From positions 1 through 53,409 of the forward strand of contig NZ_SLXN01000015.1 of NCBI RefSeq assembly GCF_004345855.1: 53,409 bases of DNA. Direction: 5' to 3'. The stretch's first letter is position 1. Every line of letters starts with the position of its first letter. Below are positions 8,086 through 16,717 of this stretch, piece after piece. The notes beneath the pieces were generated by a model. That model had not been told where the DNA came from and made no database searches. It was given only the letters and a program-made list of their open reading frames with translations. A program made the position numbers and the translations under genes. This DNA comes from Sphingomonas sp. BK235. GTDB lineage: Bacteria; Pseudomonadota; Alphaproteobacteria; Sphingomonadales; Sphingomonadaceae.

Positions 8086-10467
8086 TCAAGCAGGCTTGAC
8101 CGTGCGCAACTCGTATACCGACGCTGCCGATCCTGCCGATGTGAAGCGCACGGTCATAGTGTCGCGCCCGGCGATCAGCCTCCGCGGCAGCGGGTACTCG
8201 ACAGCCACGAAGTCCTTGATCGGCTTGGCCAACCGCTTCTCTCGGATGAACGGCTCGCCGTTCACCTCGATGAGGAAGTCGGTATTCACATCCTCACCCC
8301 AGTAGAGGACGCGCAGTAGGTTCTCGCCCGAGCCCACCTTCAACGAGGACTCGACGAAGCTACCAGGGGTCCACCACGCCATCTGCATGCCCCGGCCAGC
8401 GTAGGACCAGATCTCGGTGTCTTGTGTCCTCAGCCCGTGTTGGCGCTCCTGCTGCCTGTCGGTGGGCTGAAGAAGGTCGATCGTGCGAGCCTCGACAGCG
8501 CGTCGCTCAGCCTCGTTGGAGGCATGGGCGCGCTCCTTGGCGGCCCATTCCTCATTTCGCATCAGCGGGAAGTACACTGCCGTACGACGACCATATTGCT
8601 CGAAGAAAGGCCTCAAGGTCACCTTGCCAGGCGCGGCGTCACGCAGCTCGAACACGTGCCTTCCCCGGTCTACTGGCTCCGGCGACGACGGCGGACCGGA
8701 AGCCAGCAGGGCTGGCGCCAGCCCGTGCCACGCGCCGATCTCGTCACCGAGATCTCCTGCCAGTACGACAGGCCCATGTCGGTAGGCGACCATGCGCGGA
8801 TCGTCGGGCATTGATTCCACGGCAAGCGACATGGGCAAAGAGAGCTCGACCCTGTCACCTTGCTTCCAGCGACGGGTGAGCATGGCATAGCCACCGCTTC
8901 GACGGATCGGCGTCGATGAACCATTGACCTTGATGCTGGGCTCAGCTGCCCAGGCCGGCAGCCGCAGAGCGATCGTGAGCGGATCCTTCGCCGCCCGATT
9001 GACGTCGAGCTGGACCGTCTCCCCATAAGGGAATGCTGTCGACATGCGAACCCTGAGACCACGTTCCTTCCAGTCGAGCTCCGAAGGTATGAAGAGGTTG
9101 ACGTAGAGAGCCGTTCCATTCTCCCAATAGATCGAGTCGCCGTGCTTGGCGTGGCTCTCCATGCCGGAGCCCACGCAGCACCAGAAGTGCTCGGTCGGTG
9201 ACGAGAAGGTGCGTCGCGCACCCGAGCTGAGCGGCATGTAGTAGACGAAGGAGCCATCGGCCGGATTCTGCGACGCCATGACGTGGTTCAGGTGAGCGCG
9301 CTCGTAATAGTCGAACAGCTCCGCTCGAGGCTGCCACGCGTACAGATGCCTCGTCAGCTTGAGCATGTTGTAGGTGTTGCAGTGCTCGCACGTGCGATCG
9401 GAGACCCGCGTCGACAAATGGCGCGGCTTGCCGAAATGCTCCCGGTCGGAGTTGCCGCCGATTACGTAGGTGTGGTTCTCGACAACGGTGCGGTGGAAGA
9501 AGCGCGCGGCGTCTGCGTCACGCGGGTCGCCGGCAAGCTCGTAGAGCCGGGCCAGGCCGATGACCTTCGGGATCTGCGTGTTGGCGTGAAGCCCGGCCAG
9601 CTCGTCACGCCCAGCGGCCAGCGGATCCAGGACGGCCTTGTGTCGCAGCCTGCGGGCGAAGGCGAGATAGCGCGAGTCGTTCGTGACCGCGTACGCGTTC
9701 GCGAAGCTGTCGTTCAGTCCGCCGAACTCCTGGTCCAGGACAGTCTGGACCTCCGCGTCGGAGAGCGGCTGGAACACGCCCACCATGTAGTCGCTCATGC
9801 CTCGAAGAACCGGCATGGCCTCCGTGACGCCGGCCACCTGGATGGCGTCGATCACGCCCGCATGGACCTTGTGCCACGTGTAGAGGGGCACCCAGCTGTC
9901 GTTGAAGCCGCCGAGGACGGTCGTGTTCCGGCTGATCTTGCGCCGACGCAGCTCCTCGTAAGCGATCTTGCCGTCGATCGTCTGACCGTCGCGCACAAGG
10001 GTCGTCCCGCCGACGTAGCCGTCGCCGTGCGCGCGCTGGGTCTCGGCCAGCTCTGCGACGATATAGCGCAGCCGCCGATGCGCCTCCTCATCCCCCGTCT
10101 GCGCATGCAGCAGCGCCAGCGCCGACATGTAGTGGCCAAGCGTATGGCCGGCGATGCTCTGGTCCTCCCAGCCCGCGTAGATCGCGCCCTTCGGCTTCAG
10201 GCCAGCCCCCTTGCGGAAGTTGTGGAGGAGTCGATCCGGCTCAAGCGACATCATGTACTTGCGATTCGCCTCGACCGCGTCGGCCCAGATCGACGGCGTC
10301 AGCCTCACGCTACCCTGCGGGAGAGGACGCATCCTTGGACCCGGCGACGGGGCGGCAGCGATCGGCGTCGCTGCGGCTGCCGCCAGCACACTTCCGCCAA
10401 GAAGCAGGGTCCGGCGATCAACGGCTGTCGTGCCATCCATGCCGCGCTGCGTGTCCATGTCCATCAT
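8086..10467 (-). CDS. Glycoside hydrolase family 127, beta-L-arabinofuranosidase-like
   Basis: This 793-residue exported enzyme has a twin-arginine-like signal (DRRTLLLGGSVLAAAAATPI). The (alpha/alpha)6 region of the old DUF1680 family begins near residue 45 and includes AGWEDQSIAGHTLGHYMSAL. The metal and catalytic residues known from HypBA1-type enzymes are in place: GluxCys in CEHCNTYNML (about 359-361) and the paired cysteines in FWCCVGSGMESHAKHGDSIY (about 430-431), the first being the nucleophile by analogy. An upstream glutamate in DREHFGK could be the acid/base residue. Family members remove terminal beta-L-arabinofuranose from plant glycoproteins, although other specificities exist. 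The gene follows the TonB receptor by about 118 bases. Confidence 0.85.
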   Translation of the reverse strand: MMDMDTQRGMDGTTAVDRRTLLLGGSVLAAAAATPIAAAPSPGPRMRPLPQGSVRLTPSIWADAVEANRKYMMSLEPDRLLHNFRKGAGLKPKGAIYAGWEDQSIAGHTLGHYMSALALLHAQTGDEEAHRRLRYIVAELAETQRAHGDGYVGGTTLVRDGQTIDGKIAYEELRRRKISRNTTVLGGFNDSWVPLYTWHKVHAGVIDAIQVAGVTEAMPVLRGMSDYMVGVFQPLSDAEVQTVLDQEFGGLNDSFANAYAVTNDSRYLAFARRLRHKAVLDPLAAGRDELAGLHANTQIPKVIGLARLYELAGDPRDADAARFFHRTVVENHTYVIGGNSDREHFGKPRHLSTRVSDRTCEHCNTYNMLKLTRHLYAWQPRAELFDYYERAHLNHVMASQNPADGSFVYYMPLSSGARRTFSSPTEHFWCCVGSGMESHAKHGDSIYWENGTALYVNLFIPSELDWKERGLRVRMSTAFPYGETVQLDVNRAAKDPLTIALRLPAWAAEPSIKVNGSSTPIRRSGGYAMLTRRWKQGDRVELSLPMSLAVESMPDDPRMVAYRHGPVVLAGDLGDEIGAWHGLAPALLASGPPSSPEPVDRGRHVFELRDAAPGKVTLRPFFEQYGRRTAVYFPLMRNEEWAAKERAHASNEAERRAVEARTIDLLQPTDRQQERQHGLRTQDTEIWSYAGRGMQMAWWTPGSFVESSLKVGSGENLLRVLYWGEDVNTDFLIEVNGEPFIREKRLAKPIKDFVAVEYPLPRRLIAGRDTMTVRFTSAGSAASVYELRTVKPA

Positions 10468-10585
10468 CTCGAACTCTCGATCTTTACCATCTTACATCGC
10501 GTCAGGCGCCGACCACCCAATCACCATGATCCACCGGGGTCTCGCGCTGCCCCGCCCGAGGGCGCATCGGACGGGGCTTGTGCCA

Positions 10586-13500
10586 TTACAACCTCACGCG
10601 GACACCGGCGAAGATGCGGCGCTCGAACAGGTTCTGCAGATAGAATTGGTTCGGGAACTGCAGGTACCGCTCCTCGAACTCGTTGGTCAGGTTGGTGCCC
10701 TGCGCATATACGGTGAGCTTGGGCGTAATGTCGTAGCTGACCGACGCGTCGAGGTAGCCCTGCGGCTTGGCCCAGATCGCCAGATTGCTCTGGTTCGAGT
10801 TCTGGATCGTCTGGAAGCCGACGAAGCGCTCGCTCCGCCAGTTGTATGCCACACGTCCCTGGAAGGCGCCCTTCTGGTACAACCCGATGATGTTGTACTG
10901 ATGCTTCGAGTTGTCCGGCACCGGCGTCTGTTCGCCGTTCAGGTCGGTGTTGGAGCTCTGGCTGTCGGAGTAGGTGTAGTTGGCGTTGATGCCGAAGCCG
11001 CTGAGCAGGCCAGGCAGGAAGTCGAACTGCTGCTGGTACCCAAACTCCAGCCCCTTGATCGTGCCGCCGCCTCCGTTCGCTGTCGTGGTCACCGGTCCGC
11101 CAAGGCGTACCACGCCATCCTGATCGGGGATAGGTTGGATCTGGGTGACGGTCTGAGGGAACGACTTTACCTTGAACAGGAAGGCGCCGACGCTCAGCAG
11201 CCCGCCCCGGCCGAAGTACCACTCGTACGACGCGTTGTAGTTGGTGGAGCGGTACGGCTCGAGGTCCGGATTGCCGGAGTTTCCGCTCGTGAACAGCGAC
11301 GCGAAGAACGGCAGACCGGGGATGCGGGGCGGATCACCGTTCACGCCGTAATAGTAGTTCGCACCCGCGCCGATGTCGAAGAGGTTGAGAGCGCCAACGA
11401 CCTTGGCGAAGGCGAAGCGTGCCCGCTGGTCGCTGGCGACGTCGAACGTCAGATTGGCGGACGGCAGCCAATCCGTATACTTCTTGGTGGCGGTGAGCTC
11501 CCGCTCCACCAGAATCACGCCGTTCCAGTTGCCGTTCGTACCGATGAACTCGGTCGGGTTGGTCAGGAAGGAGTGGATGGTGCGGTTTGTCCCGATCACG
11601 CGCACGCCGACGTTGCCGCCGAAAGGCATACCGAGGATGCCCTGCTCGCTGCGGAAGTTGGCCTGCACATACGCGGTGCTGGTCTTCTCCTCGACACGGA
11701 AGGTGCGAGTAGGGTCATCATAGGCGACGTTGCCGGGAAAGAGCGCGTTCTGGAACGCGAGCGGGTCATCCATGGCTCTTGGATCAATCGCCGGAATCCC
11801 GCCCGCGGGAACGCCGCCCAACGGACCGAAGTTGGAGAAGCTACCGACGTACTGTGACACCGAAGGGAACGGCAGGAGCGGCAGGATCGAGTAGCCGGCG
11901 ACCGTCGGACCTTGGTGGAGGATGCCTGCATCCTTGTAGTAGTAGAGATCAGCCGGCGAGGTCAGATCGGCTCGGCCTGGTGCAAGGTAGCGGAATTCGC
12001 GGTGGCGAACGTCCCGCTTGCCGTACCGACCGCCGTAGTCGAACGACGTGATGAACGGGATCAGGTCGGTGGTGTCGTAGCTGATGTCGGCGCGGAAGGC
12101 GTCCAGCTTGGACTCCTCGGCCACGCCGTCCGCCCAGGTCGAGGTCAGGCTGTAATTGGCAGGGTTCGAGACGTCCGTGACGAAGCCGAGCTTCGGATAC
12201 TTGCCGGTGTAGTCGATCGAGCCGACGACAGCCGGGAAGCCGTTGGGATTGGCGTAAACGCACTCGCCGCCGGGTTGCGAATTTGGCACCGAGCCGCAGG
12301 TGACCGGACCACCACGAGGCAACACGCCGTTCAGCGTCGGCAGGCTGTCCACGAAGGACTGCTCGTAGTTGTTGGTCGCCTTGCCATGTACCCATCGCAC
12401 CGTCGCCTTCAGCCGTTCGCCGGCGTCGTACTTGAGCTCCAGATTGGTGTTGTACGCCTCTGACGTCGCCGGCCGATTGTACGAGCTCGTACGCCACCGA
12501 GGCTCGCTGAACGAACCGACCTGCACGACGCCATTCTCGTCGACCTGCGAGCCGCCCAGCAGCGCCAACGAGTTGTAGCCGCTGTTGAACTGCACACCCA
12601 CGTTGCGGGTGCGATTCTCCAAACGGTTGTACGCGGCGTCCCCGGTGAGAGTGAAGGCGCTGCCGATCAGGACCTGGGCTGAGCCGTTCAGGCCATACCG
12701 CTTGCGCGCGACGCTCTGGTTAGAGAACGTCACCACGTCGGGTTGGTAGTAGTAGGCGCCGCCGGCCGCAGGGCTGAAGGGCGTGCCCTGCGCAGTGGTG
12801 GCTCGCCAGCTGTTCCCGGCATCGTACGAGATGTTCGCCAGGGTTGAGTTCGAGTAGGAGCCGGACAGCAGCGCGCCCCAGCGCTCACCGTGCCAGCCGA
12901 CCAGCGCCGAGTACAGCTCGTTGAGCTTCTTCGTTCGGCTGCCGTAATTGCCCTCGACGTTCGCAGCCGCCGTCAGCCCACGCGTGAGGTCGAAGGGACG
13001 ACGCGTCTTGAGCGAGATGGTGCCGCTGACACCACCCTCGAGCTGGCTCGCCGTAGGCGACTTGAAGACGTCGACGCCTGAGAACAGGGTCGGTGGGATG
13101 TCCGACAAATCCGGCTGCGCATTGATGATGCCTTGACCACCCAGGAACTGCTCGCCGTTCAAGGTGACCAGCACCTGCGGCAGACCGCGGATGTTGACGG
13201 TCGATCCCTCGCCAGCCGAGCGGCCGATCTGCACGCCTGGGACTCGCTGAAGGCTGTCGGCGATGGTCGTGTCGGGCAGCTTGCCGATGTCCTCGGCAAC
13301 GATGCTGTCGACGATCTGAGGTGCGTTGCGCTTGATGTCGATGGCCGCCCGCTGAGCGCCACGCACACCGAGAACGACAACGTCGTCGACAGCCTGCTCC
13401 GGCTCCTCGACGGCGTCGATCGTGCCCTGAGCGGCTAAAGGAGCTGCCTGCTGCTGCGCAACGACGGCTGCCGTCCGCATGTAGCCGCCAATGACGAAGC

Positions 13501-13798
13501 CACCGCCTGCGCCGCTATGCGCGGCGAGGCCGGAGCCGCGAAGTAGCAACTGGAGCGCCTGCTCGCTCGTCATGCTGCCGCGGACCGGATTCGCATGTCG
13601 GCCCGCCACTGTCTGGGGCGTGAAGACGATTTGCTCGCCTGCCTGGCGACCAAGCCTCGTCAGCGCCTGCCCAAGGTCCTGTGCCGGCACGTCGAAGGGT
13701 ATGACCCTCTGCAACTGACCGGCCGCCGGCAGCGCGCCGCAGGCCGCCAGGGCCGTGCCCCCGAGAGCGATTGACCGTAGCGTACGATGAACCTTCAT
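10586..13798 (-). CDS. TonB-dependent receptor with N-terminal STN signalling domain
   Basis: This 1070-residue outer-membrane receptor begins with a signal peptide (ALGGTALAACGALPAAG). A secretin/TonB short N-terminal domain follows (about residues 33-105, FDVPAQDLGQALTRLGRQAG), then a TonB-box-like stretch (VDDVVVLGVRG, about 139) and a plug (VDSIVAEDIGKLPDTTIADS, RVPGVQIGR, NIRGLPQV, GGVSGTISLKTRRP). A 22-strand-type barrel ends in FAGVRVRL. This is the Xanthomonas/Caulobacter class of receptors tied to carbohydrate uptake. The STN domain predicts contact with the FecR protein encoded just upstream, so ligand binding should activate the sigma factor. GGGGAGAGG precedes the ATG. The glycosidase genes downstream point to an oligosaccharide ligand. 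Confidence 0.93.
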   Translation of the reverse strand: MKVHRTLRSIALGGTALAACGALPAAGQLQRVIPFDVPAQDLGQALTRLGRQAGEQIVFTPQTVAGRHANPVRGSMTSEQALQLLLRGSGLAAHSGAGGGFVIGGYMRTAAVVAQQQAAPLAAQGTIDAVEEPEQAVDDVVVLGVRGAQRAAIDIKRNAPQIVDSIVAEDIGKLPDTTIADSLQRVPGVQIGRSAGEGSTVNIRGLPQVLVTLNGEQFLGGQGIINAQPDLSDIPPTLFSGVDVFKSPTASQLEGGVSGTISLKTRRPFDLTRGLTAAANVEGNYGSRTKKLNELYSALVGWHGERWGALLSGSYSNSTLANISYDAGNSWRATTAQGTPFSPAAGGAYYYQPDVVTFSNQSVARKRYGLNGSAQVLIGSAFTLTGDAAYNRLENRTRNVGVQFNSGYNSLALLGGSQVDENGVVQVGSFSEPRWRTSSYNRPATSEAYNTNLELKYDAGERLKATVRWVHGKATNNYEQSFVDSLPTLNGVLPRGGPVTCGSVPNSQPGGECVYANPNGFPAVVGSIDYTGKYPKLGFVTDVSNPANYSLTSTWADGVAEESKLDAFRADISYDTTDLIPFITSFDYGGRYGKRDVRHREFRYLAPGRADLTSPADLYYYKDAGILHQGPTVAGYSILPLLPFPSVSQYVGSFSNFGPLGGVPAGGIPAIDPRAMDDPLAFQNALFPGNVAYDDPTRTFRVEEKTSTAYVQANFRSEQGILGMPFGGNVGVRVIGTNRTIHSFLTNPTEFIGTNGNWNGVILVERELTATKKYTDWLPSANLTFDVASDQRARFAFAKVVGALNLFDIGAGANYYYGVNGDPPRIPGLPFFASLFTSGNSGNPDLEPYRSTNYNASYEWYFGRGGLLSVGAFLFKVKSFPQTVTQIQPIPDQDGVVRLGGPVTTTANGGGGTIKGLEFGYQQQFDFLPGLLSGFGINANYTYSDSQSSNTDLNGEQTPVPDNSKHQYNIIGLYQKGAFQGRVAYNWRSERFVGFQTIQNSNQSNLAIWAKPQGYLDASVSYDITPKLTVYAQGTNLTNEFEERYLQFPNQFYLQNLFERRIFAGVRVRL

Positions 13799-13815
13799 GT
13801 CCTCTCCCCATCACG

Positions 13816-13833
13816 GCGGCCTATGACGGCCGC
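13816..13833 (-). other. Short hairpin between fecR-like and TonB receptor genes
   Basis: GCGGCC and GGCCGC flank a six-base loop, forming a perfect six-pair GC stem in the 74-base gap, about 18 bases upstream of the receptor ATG. There is no T-run, so it is not a classic terminator. It could tune read-through or translation from the sigma/anti-sigma pair into the receptor gene. Function is inferred. Confidence 0.3.
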
Positions 13834-13872
13834 TCAGTGATCAAGGACGCAGCGATTTCGAAAACCCGTACT

Positions 13873-14895
13873 TTACTCCGACTTTTTTTCCCGCGGCTCA
13901 ATCACGATACCCTCACTGGTGCCTCTACCGCTGACCGGCAGAACCTGGGCGATCGATGCAACGAAGCGCTCGGGCGAGCCCGTCCGGTAGATGCCGCTCA
14001 ATCGCAGTGCGCCGATGCGACTGTCGGTCAGGCGAAGCGATCGAGCGGACGTCTCGTTTATCTGCTCGACCGCATTCGCGAGCGTCACATCGTTGAACTC
14101 GACAAGGCCCTTGCGCCATAGAAGGGCGGCTTCTGCATCTGTCGTTTGCACACGGATGTCGCCGACGCGGTTCTTCAGCAGCTCCTGGCCTTGGGTCAAT
14201 ATGACAGCGGCCGAGCGTGGATCGGCTTCGGCGTTTACAGCAACGCGGCCTTCGACGAGGACGACCCGGAAGGCCTCTTTCGCCATCTTGACATCGAAGA
14301 CCGTCCCCAACGCCGTAACGGCGCTGTTGCCTGCACGGACCACGAACGGCCTGTGCTTGTCCTTCGCTACCTCGAAGAGTGCCTGTCCCCTGCACAGCTG
14401 CACATGCCGGCCCGCTTGATCGAAGGTGACTTCCAGAGCGGTGTCGCTGTTGAGGCTGACGACGGTACCGTCAGAGAGGGAAGCAGTGGCGCGCTCGCCA
14501 CGCTGGGTCTCGTACCTGCTCGTGAGGCTAGTGCGTCCGCCGCTCAGGTCCGACCAGAGGCTCGAGCGGGCGATGATGAGGACCCCACCTGGAACGGAGA
14601 TGAGCGCCAGAGCAGCCGCCATCGACCTCACCCAGGAACGTCTTGCACCTCCCGCCGAGCGAGCGGCCGCCCTCATCGCTTCGAGGTGAGGATCGTCGGC
14701 GTTGTCGAACAAGGCCAACAAGTCACCGGTCGCCTGCCACGCAGCCTCATGCGCCTGCGATGTGGCTCGCCAGCGTCCAAACTCCGCATTCTCCTGCGCG
14801 TTCATGTCGCCACGATCGTACCGAACCCGCCAGTAGGCTGCCGCCTCCCCAGGCGCGGTTGACGAGGGTGCAGGTGGGCTGCCCTGATCGCTCAT
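13873..14895 (-). CDS. FecR-family anti-sigma factor
   Basis: This 340-residue protein has the cytoplasmic N-terminal FecR domain (AYWRVRYDRGDMNAQENAEF, GRWRATSQAHEAAWQATGDL). One membrane helix follows near residues 92-110 (SMAAALALISVPGGVLIIA), then the periplasmic FecR domain (ERATASLSDGTVVSLNSDTA and VEGRVAVNAEADP) and a C-terminal STN-contact region. It should hold the adjacent ECF sigma factor until the STN domain of the loaded TonB receptor signals across the periplasm. Its ATG overlaps the sigma gene stop (ATGA at 14892-14895), as expected for stoichiometric translation. An A-rich run lies at the very 3' end of the coding strand. Confidence 0.9.
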   Translation of the reverse strand: MSDQGSPPAPSSTAPGEAAAYWRVRYDRGDMNAQENAEFGRWRATSQAHEAAWQATGDLLALFDNADDPHLEAMRAAARSAGGARRSWVRSMAAALALISVPGGVLIIARSSLWSDLSGGRTSLTSRYETQRGERATASLSDGTVVSLNSDTALEVTFDQAGRHVQLCRGQALFEVAKDKHRPFVVRAGNSAVTALGTVFDVKMAKEAFRVVLVEGRVAVNAEADPRSAAVILTQGQELLKNRVGDIRVQTTDAEAALLWRKGLVEFNDVTLANAVEQINETSARSLRLTDSRIGALRLSGIYRTGSPERFVASIAQVLPVSGRGTSEGIVIEPREKKSE

Positions 14896-15422
14896 GAACC
14901 ACCCATCCGTTCGGTCAGGAAGGCAATCGCGCGCTGCATGTGCTTTTCGGCCGAACTCACCGATATACCCAGCTGTGAAGCGATGTCGTTGTAGCGCATG
15001 CCTTCCAATCGCCTCAGCACGAAGACGTGCCGGGTCCGCTCCGGCAGTTCCAGAAGCGCCACGCCAACCTGTCGGAGACGCTCCTTACCGTCAAAGACGC
15101 GATCCGGAGCGAAATCCTCACCTGCGTGGTGGTTGCTATCGAACGGGCCGTGCGCGTCGGCCGCTCGGACCTGCCTCCTCCTCGCGCGATCCTGCAGCAC
15201 GCTTGCGGCGGTCTCGAATATGTAGCCTGCGAGGTTTGCAACGTCACCCAAACCTCCTCGCCTGGCAAGGCGGACGAAGACGTCTTGGACGAGGTCCTCT
15301 GCCTCGGCCTGGTCGCGAACGCGCCGGACAAAATACCGATGCAACGAGGAGCGGAACCGCTCAACCTCGCTGATCCCGAGTAGGTTCTCTGAGGGCGTCG
15401 CGCCAGATTGCAGGTCGGTCAT
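14892..15422 (-). CDS. ECF sigma-70 factor, FecI type
   Basis: This 176-residue protein has sigma region 2 (LHRYFVRRVRDQAEAEDLVQ, DVFVRLARRGG, residues 28-60) and sigma region 4 (LPERTRHVFVLRRLEGMRYN, DIASQLGISVSSAEKHMQRA, about residues 122-165). There is no N- or C-terminal extension, as usual for iron-starvation-type ECF factors. It heads the minus-strand run sigma, FecR, STN receptor, two glycosidases and a GntR regulator. It probably drives transcription of the receptor and downstream genes when the receptor is occupied. No clear Shine-Dalgarno is visible before the ATG. Confidence 0.92.
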   Translation of the reverse strand: MTDLQSGATPSENLLGISEVERFRSSLHRYFVRRVRDQAEAEDLVQDVFVRLARRGGLGDVANLAGYIFETAASVLQDRARRRQVRAADAHGPFDSNHHAGEDFAPDRVFDGKERLRQVGVALLELPERTRHVFVLRRLEGMRYNDIASQLGISVSSAEKHMQRAIAFLTERMGGS

Positions 15423-15611
15423 TGTAAAAGGCTACCGACGTATCGCATGGACCCGGTTATGTGTCGTCCGCACTCGGACCGGTGAGATCTAACGCCGTCC
15501 TAGCGGACATAAGGCTGTAAGGCAGCACCTATTTCGTCGACGATCGCAGGCCACATGCCGGGCGTGCTGCCAAGGCATGAGCGCGCCATGCGGACATTCC
15601 GCCGCATGTCG

Positions 15612-15930
15612 ATTACGCATCGACGTCTATCTCCGGATAGTACGGCATGGTGCCGTTCAGCATCCTGATGGCAACCTGTGCCGAGTAGTGGTTGTTGTCG
15701 CTCAAAGGAGGTCGATCACGGCGCTGAGCGTGAGCGGACCGATCGCCGCCCCCCCACCTGTAAAGCTGTGCTCTTCATCAGCTCGTCGCGGGTACGCTTT
15801 ACGTGTACCTTACGAAGACCGGCGCCAGGCTGGTACTGCAAAGGCCTTTCGACGTCGTAAAAAGGACCAACCCTTCGGGCACCGAGTATCAAAGACCGGA
15901 GCACGTTCATCCTCGCCCACGAGGGTGCCC
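15612..15930 (-). pseudogene. Possible decayed gene with frameshifts, one at a run of seven G
   Basis: Reading leftward, one frame gives GARRVGPFYDVERPLQYQPG and then RTRDELMKSTALQVGG. After the C-run at 15749-15755 (seven G on the coding strand) a second frame continues AAIGPLTLSAVIDLL. A third frame then gives SDNNHYSAQVAIRMLNGTMP and ends EIDVDA at 15612. Joined, the three pieces read like one continuous polypeptide, and one extra G would fuse the first two. This suggests a pseudogene with at least two frameshifts, or sequence error in the homopolymer. The family is not recognised. Confidence 0.3.
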
Positions 15931-15992
15931 CAGGCTTGATCAGCCGACCGTTGCGTCTTCGCCGCCTGCGGGCCCCTCCCTCTCGCGTCGAC

Positions 15993-16051
15993 ACCCACTT
16001 GCGGTCGTTCAGCGCCTCTCGCAAGGTTCCCAACTTCGGTCATTCATTCAG
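15993..16051. repeat. Dispersed 59-base intergenic repeat, copy 1
   Basis: The copy starts ACCCACTTGCGGTCGTTC and ends CAACTTCGGTCATTCATTC. Copies at 19529-19587 and 53135-53193 have the same length, with two conserved blocks phased 35 bases apart. A related, slightly longer copy is at 52449-52509. All lie between genes. Confidence 0.6.
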
Positions 16052-16100
16052 CTTCACCGGTACCCTCATTCCACCCGACATTACCACGCGCTGCAAGCGA

Positions 16101-16529
16101 TCAGAGAGCCTGCTGGAGTTTGTCGAGGATCTGAGTCTCCTGGCGCTCGATGTAGTCGCGAAGACCTTTAATGAGCGGCCGGAACGCACAGACGAAGCCG
16201 CGCTGGTCATGCTCGATGCGGGCACTCGGCCAGGCGCTGTTGAGGCAGACCAGAGCAGCACGCCATTGTTGCAGCTCGCGATGTAAGGTGGCAGCGATGC
16301 GCGGGCATAAATGTCCTGCGTCGACGGCCGCTCGGATGTTTCTGCCCTCCTCCTCGCAGTGTGTATTCACCAATCGAGAGAAGCTCAGCCTTAGTCGGCC
16401 GATACTGTCACGCCGGCATGGCTGCTGCGCTGACGTTTCAGCGAGGATCGCGGCAGCGAGATCGAGCAGCTGGCGGTGCTCCGCAACGTGGATAGCCTTC
16501 ATGAACTTATCCGCTTTGGTGACCGACAA
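16101..16529 (-). CDS. Hemerythrin-like domain protein
   Basis: This 142-residue, all-helical protein has spaced His/Glu residues in the order expected for a hemerythrin-like four-helix bundle: EHRQLLDLAAAIL near residue 17, THCEEEGRNI near 56, LHRELQQWRAAL near 82 and YIERQETQILDKL near the end. Family members bind a di-iron centre and sense or carry oxygen, NO or iron. The exact ligand set is incomplete by eye, so iron binding is uncertain. It is divergent from the diguanylate cyclase gene at 16718, a pairing that would fit a shared redox or signalling role. Confidence 0.5.
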   Translation of the reverse strand: MSVTKADKFMKAIHVAEHRQLLDLAAAILAETSAQQPCRRDSIGRLRLSFSRLVNTHCEEEGRNIRAAVDAGHLCPRIAATLHRELQQWRAALVCLNSAWPSARIEHDQRGFVCAFRPLIKGLRDYIERQETQILDKLQQAL

Positions 16530-16717
16530 GATCGTTGGATTGGTCGCAAGGCGTTAACGCGCCTTGTCGCCTGCTAGCTCGACTGCTGGCTATACGACCT
16601 TTGTAGGACGGCAACGCGCATTGCGCGCTGTTCGGCCGGGGCGTGCATGATCGCACCGTTTCACGGTAACGCGGCTTCTTATGATCTCAATCTGTCACCG
16701 TCAGGGTTGAGGGCGAC

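Larger units (their letters stand above)
15423..16100. other. Gene-poor region with decayed coding fragments and a repeat
   Basis: No intact gene is supported in these 678 bases between the ECF sigma gene and the hemerythrin-like gene. Several short minus-strand frames with protein-like composition appear in different reading frames (see 15612-15930). A 35-residue minus-strand frame ends at 15500 (GMWPAIVDEIGAALQPYVR). A member of the dispersed 59-base repeat family lies at 15993-16051. Confidence 0.5.

Noticed and set aside
9283..11857. Plus-strand frames of 477 and 548 residues opposite the GH127 and TonB receptor genes
   Set aside because: They are GC-rich shadows. The minus strand has complete family motifs throughout.
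15577..15939. Plus-strand 120-residue frame with an AAAGGAGGT upstream of an internal GTG
   Set aside because: The apparent ribosome-binding site is attractive, but the translated product is Arg/Ser-rich with no recognisable feature, and the minus strand gives more protein-like pieces.
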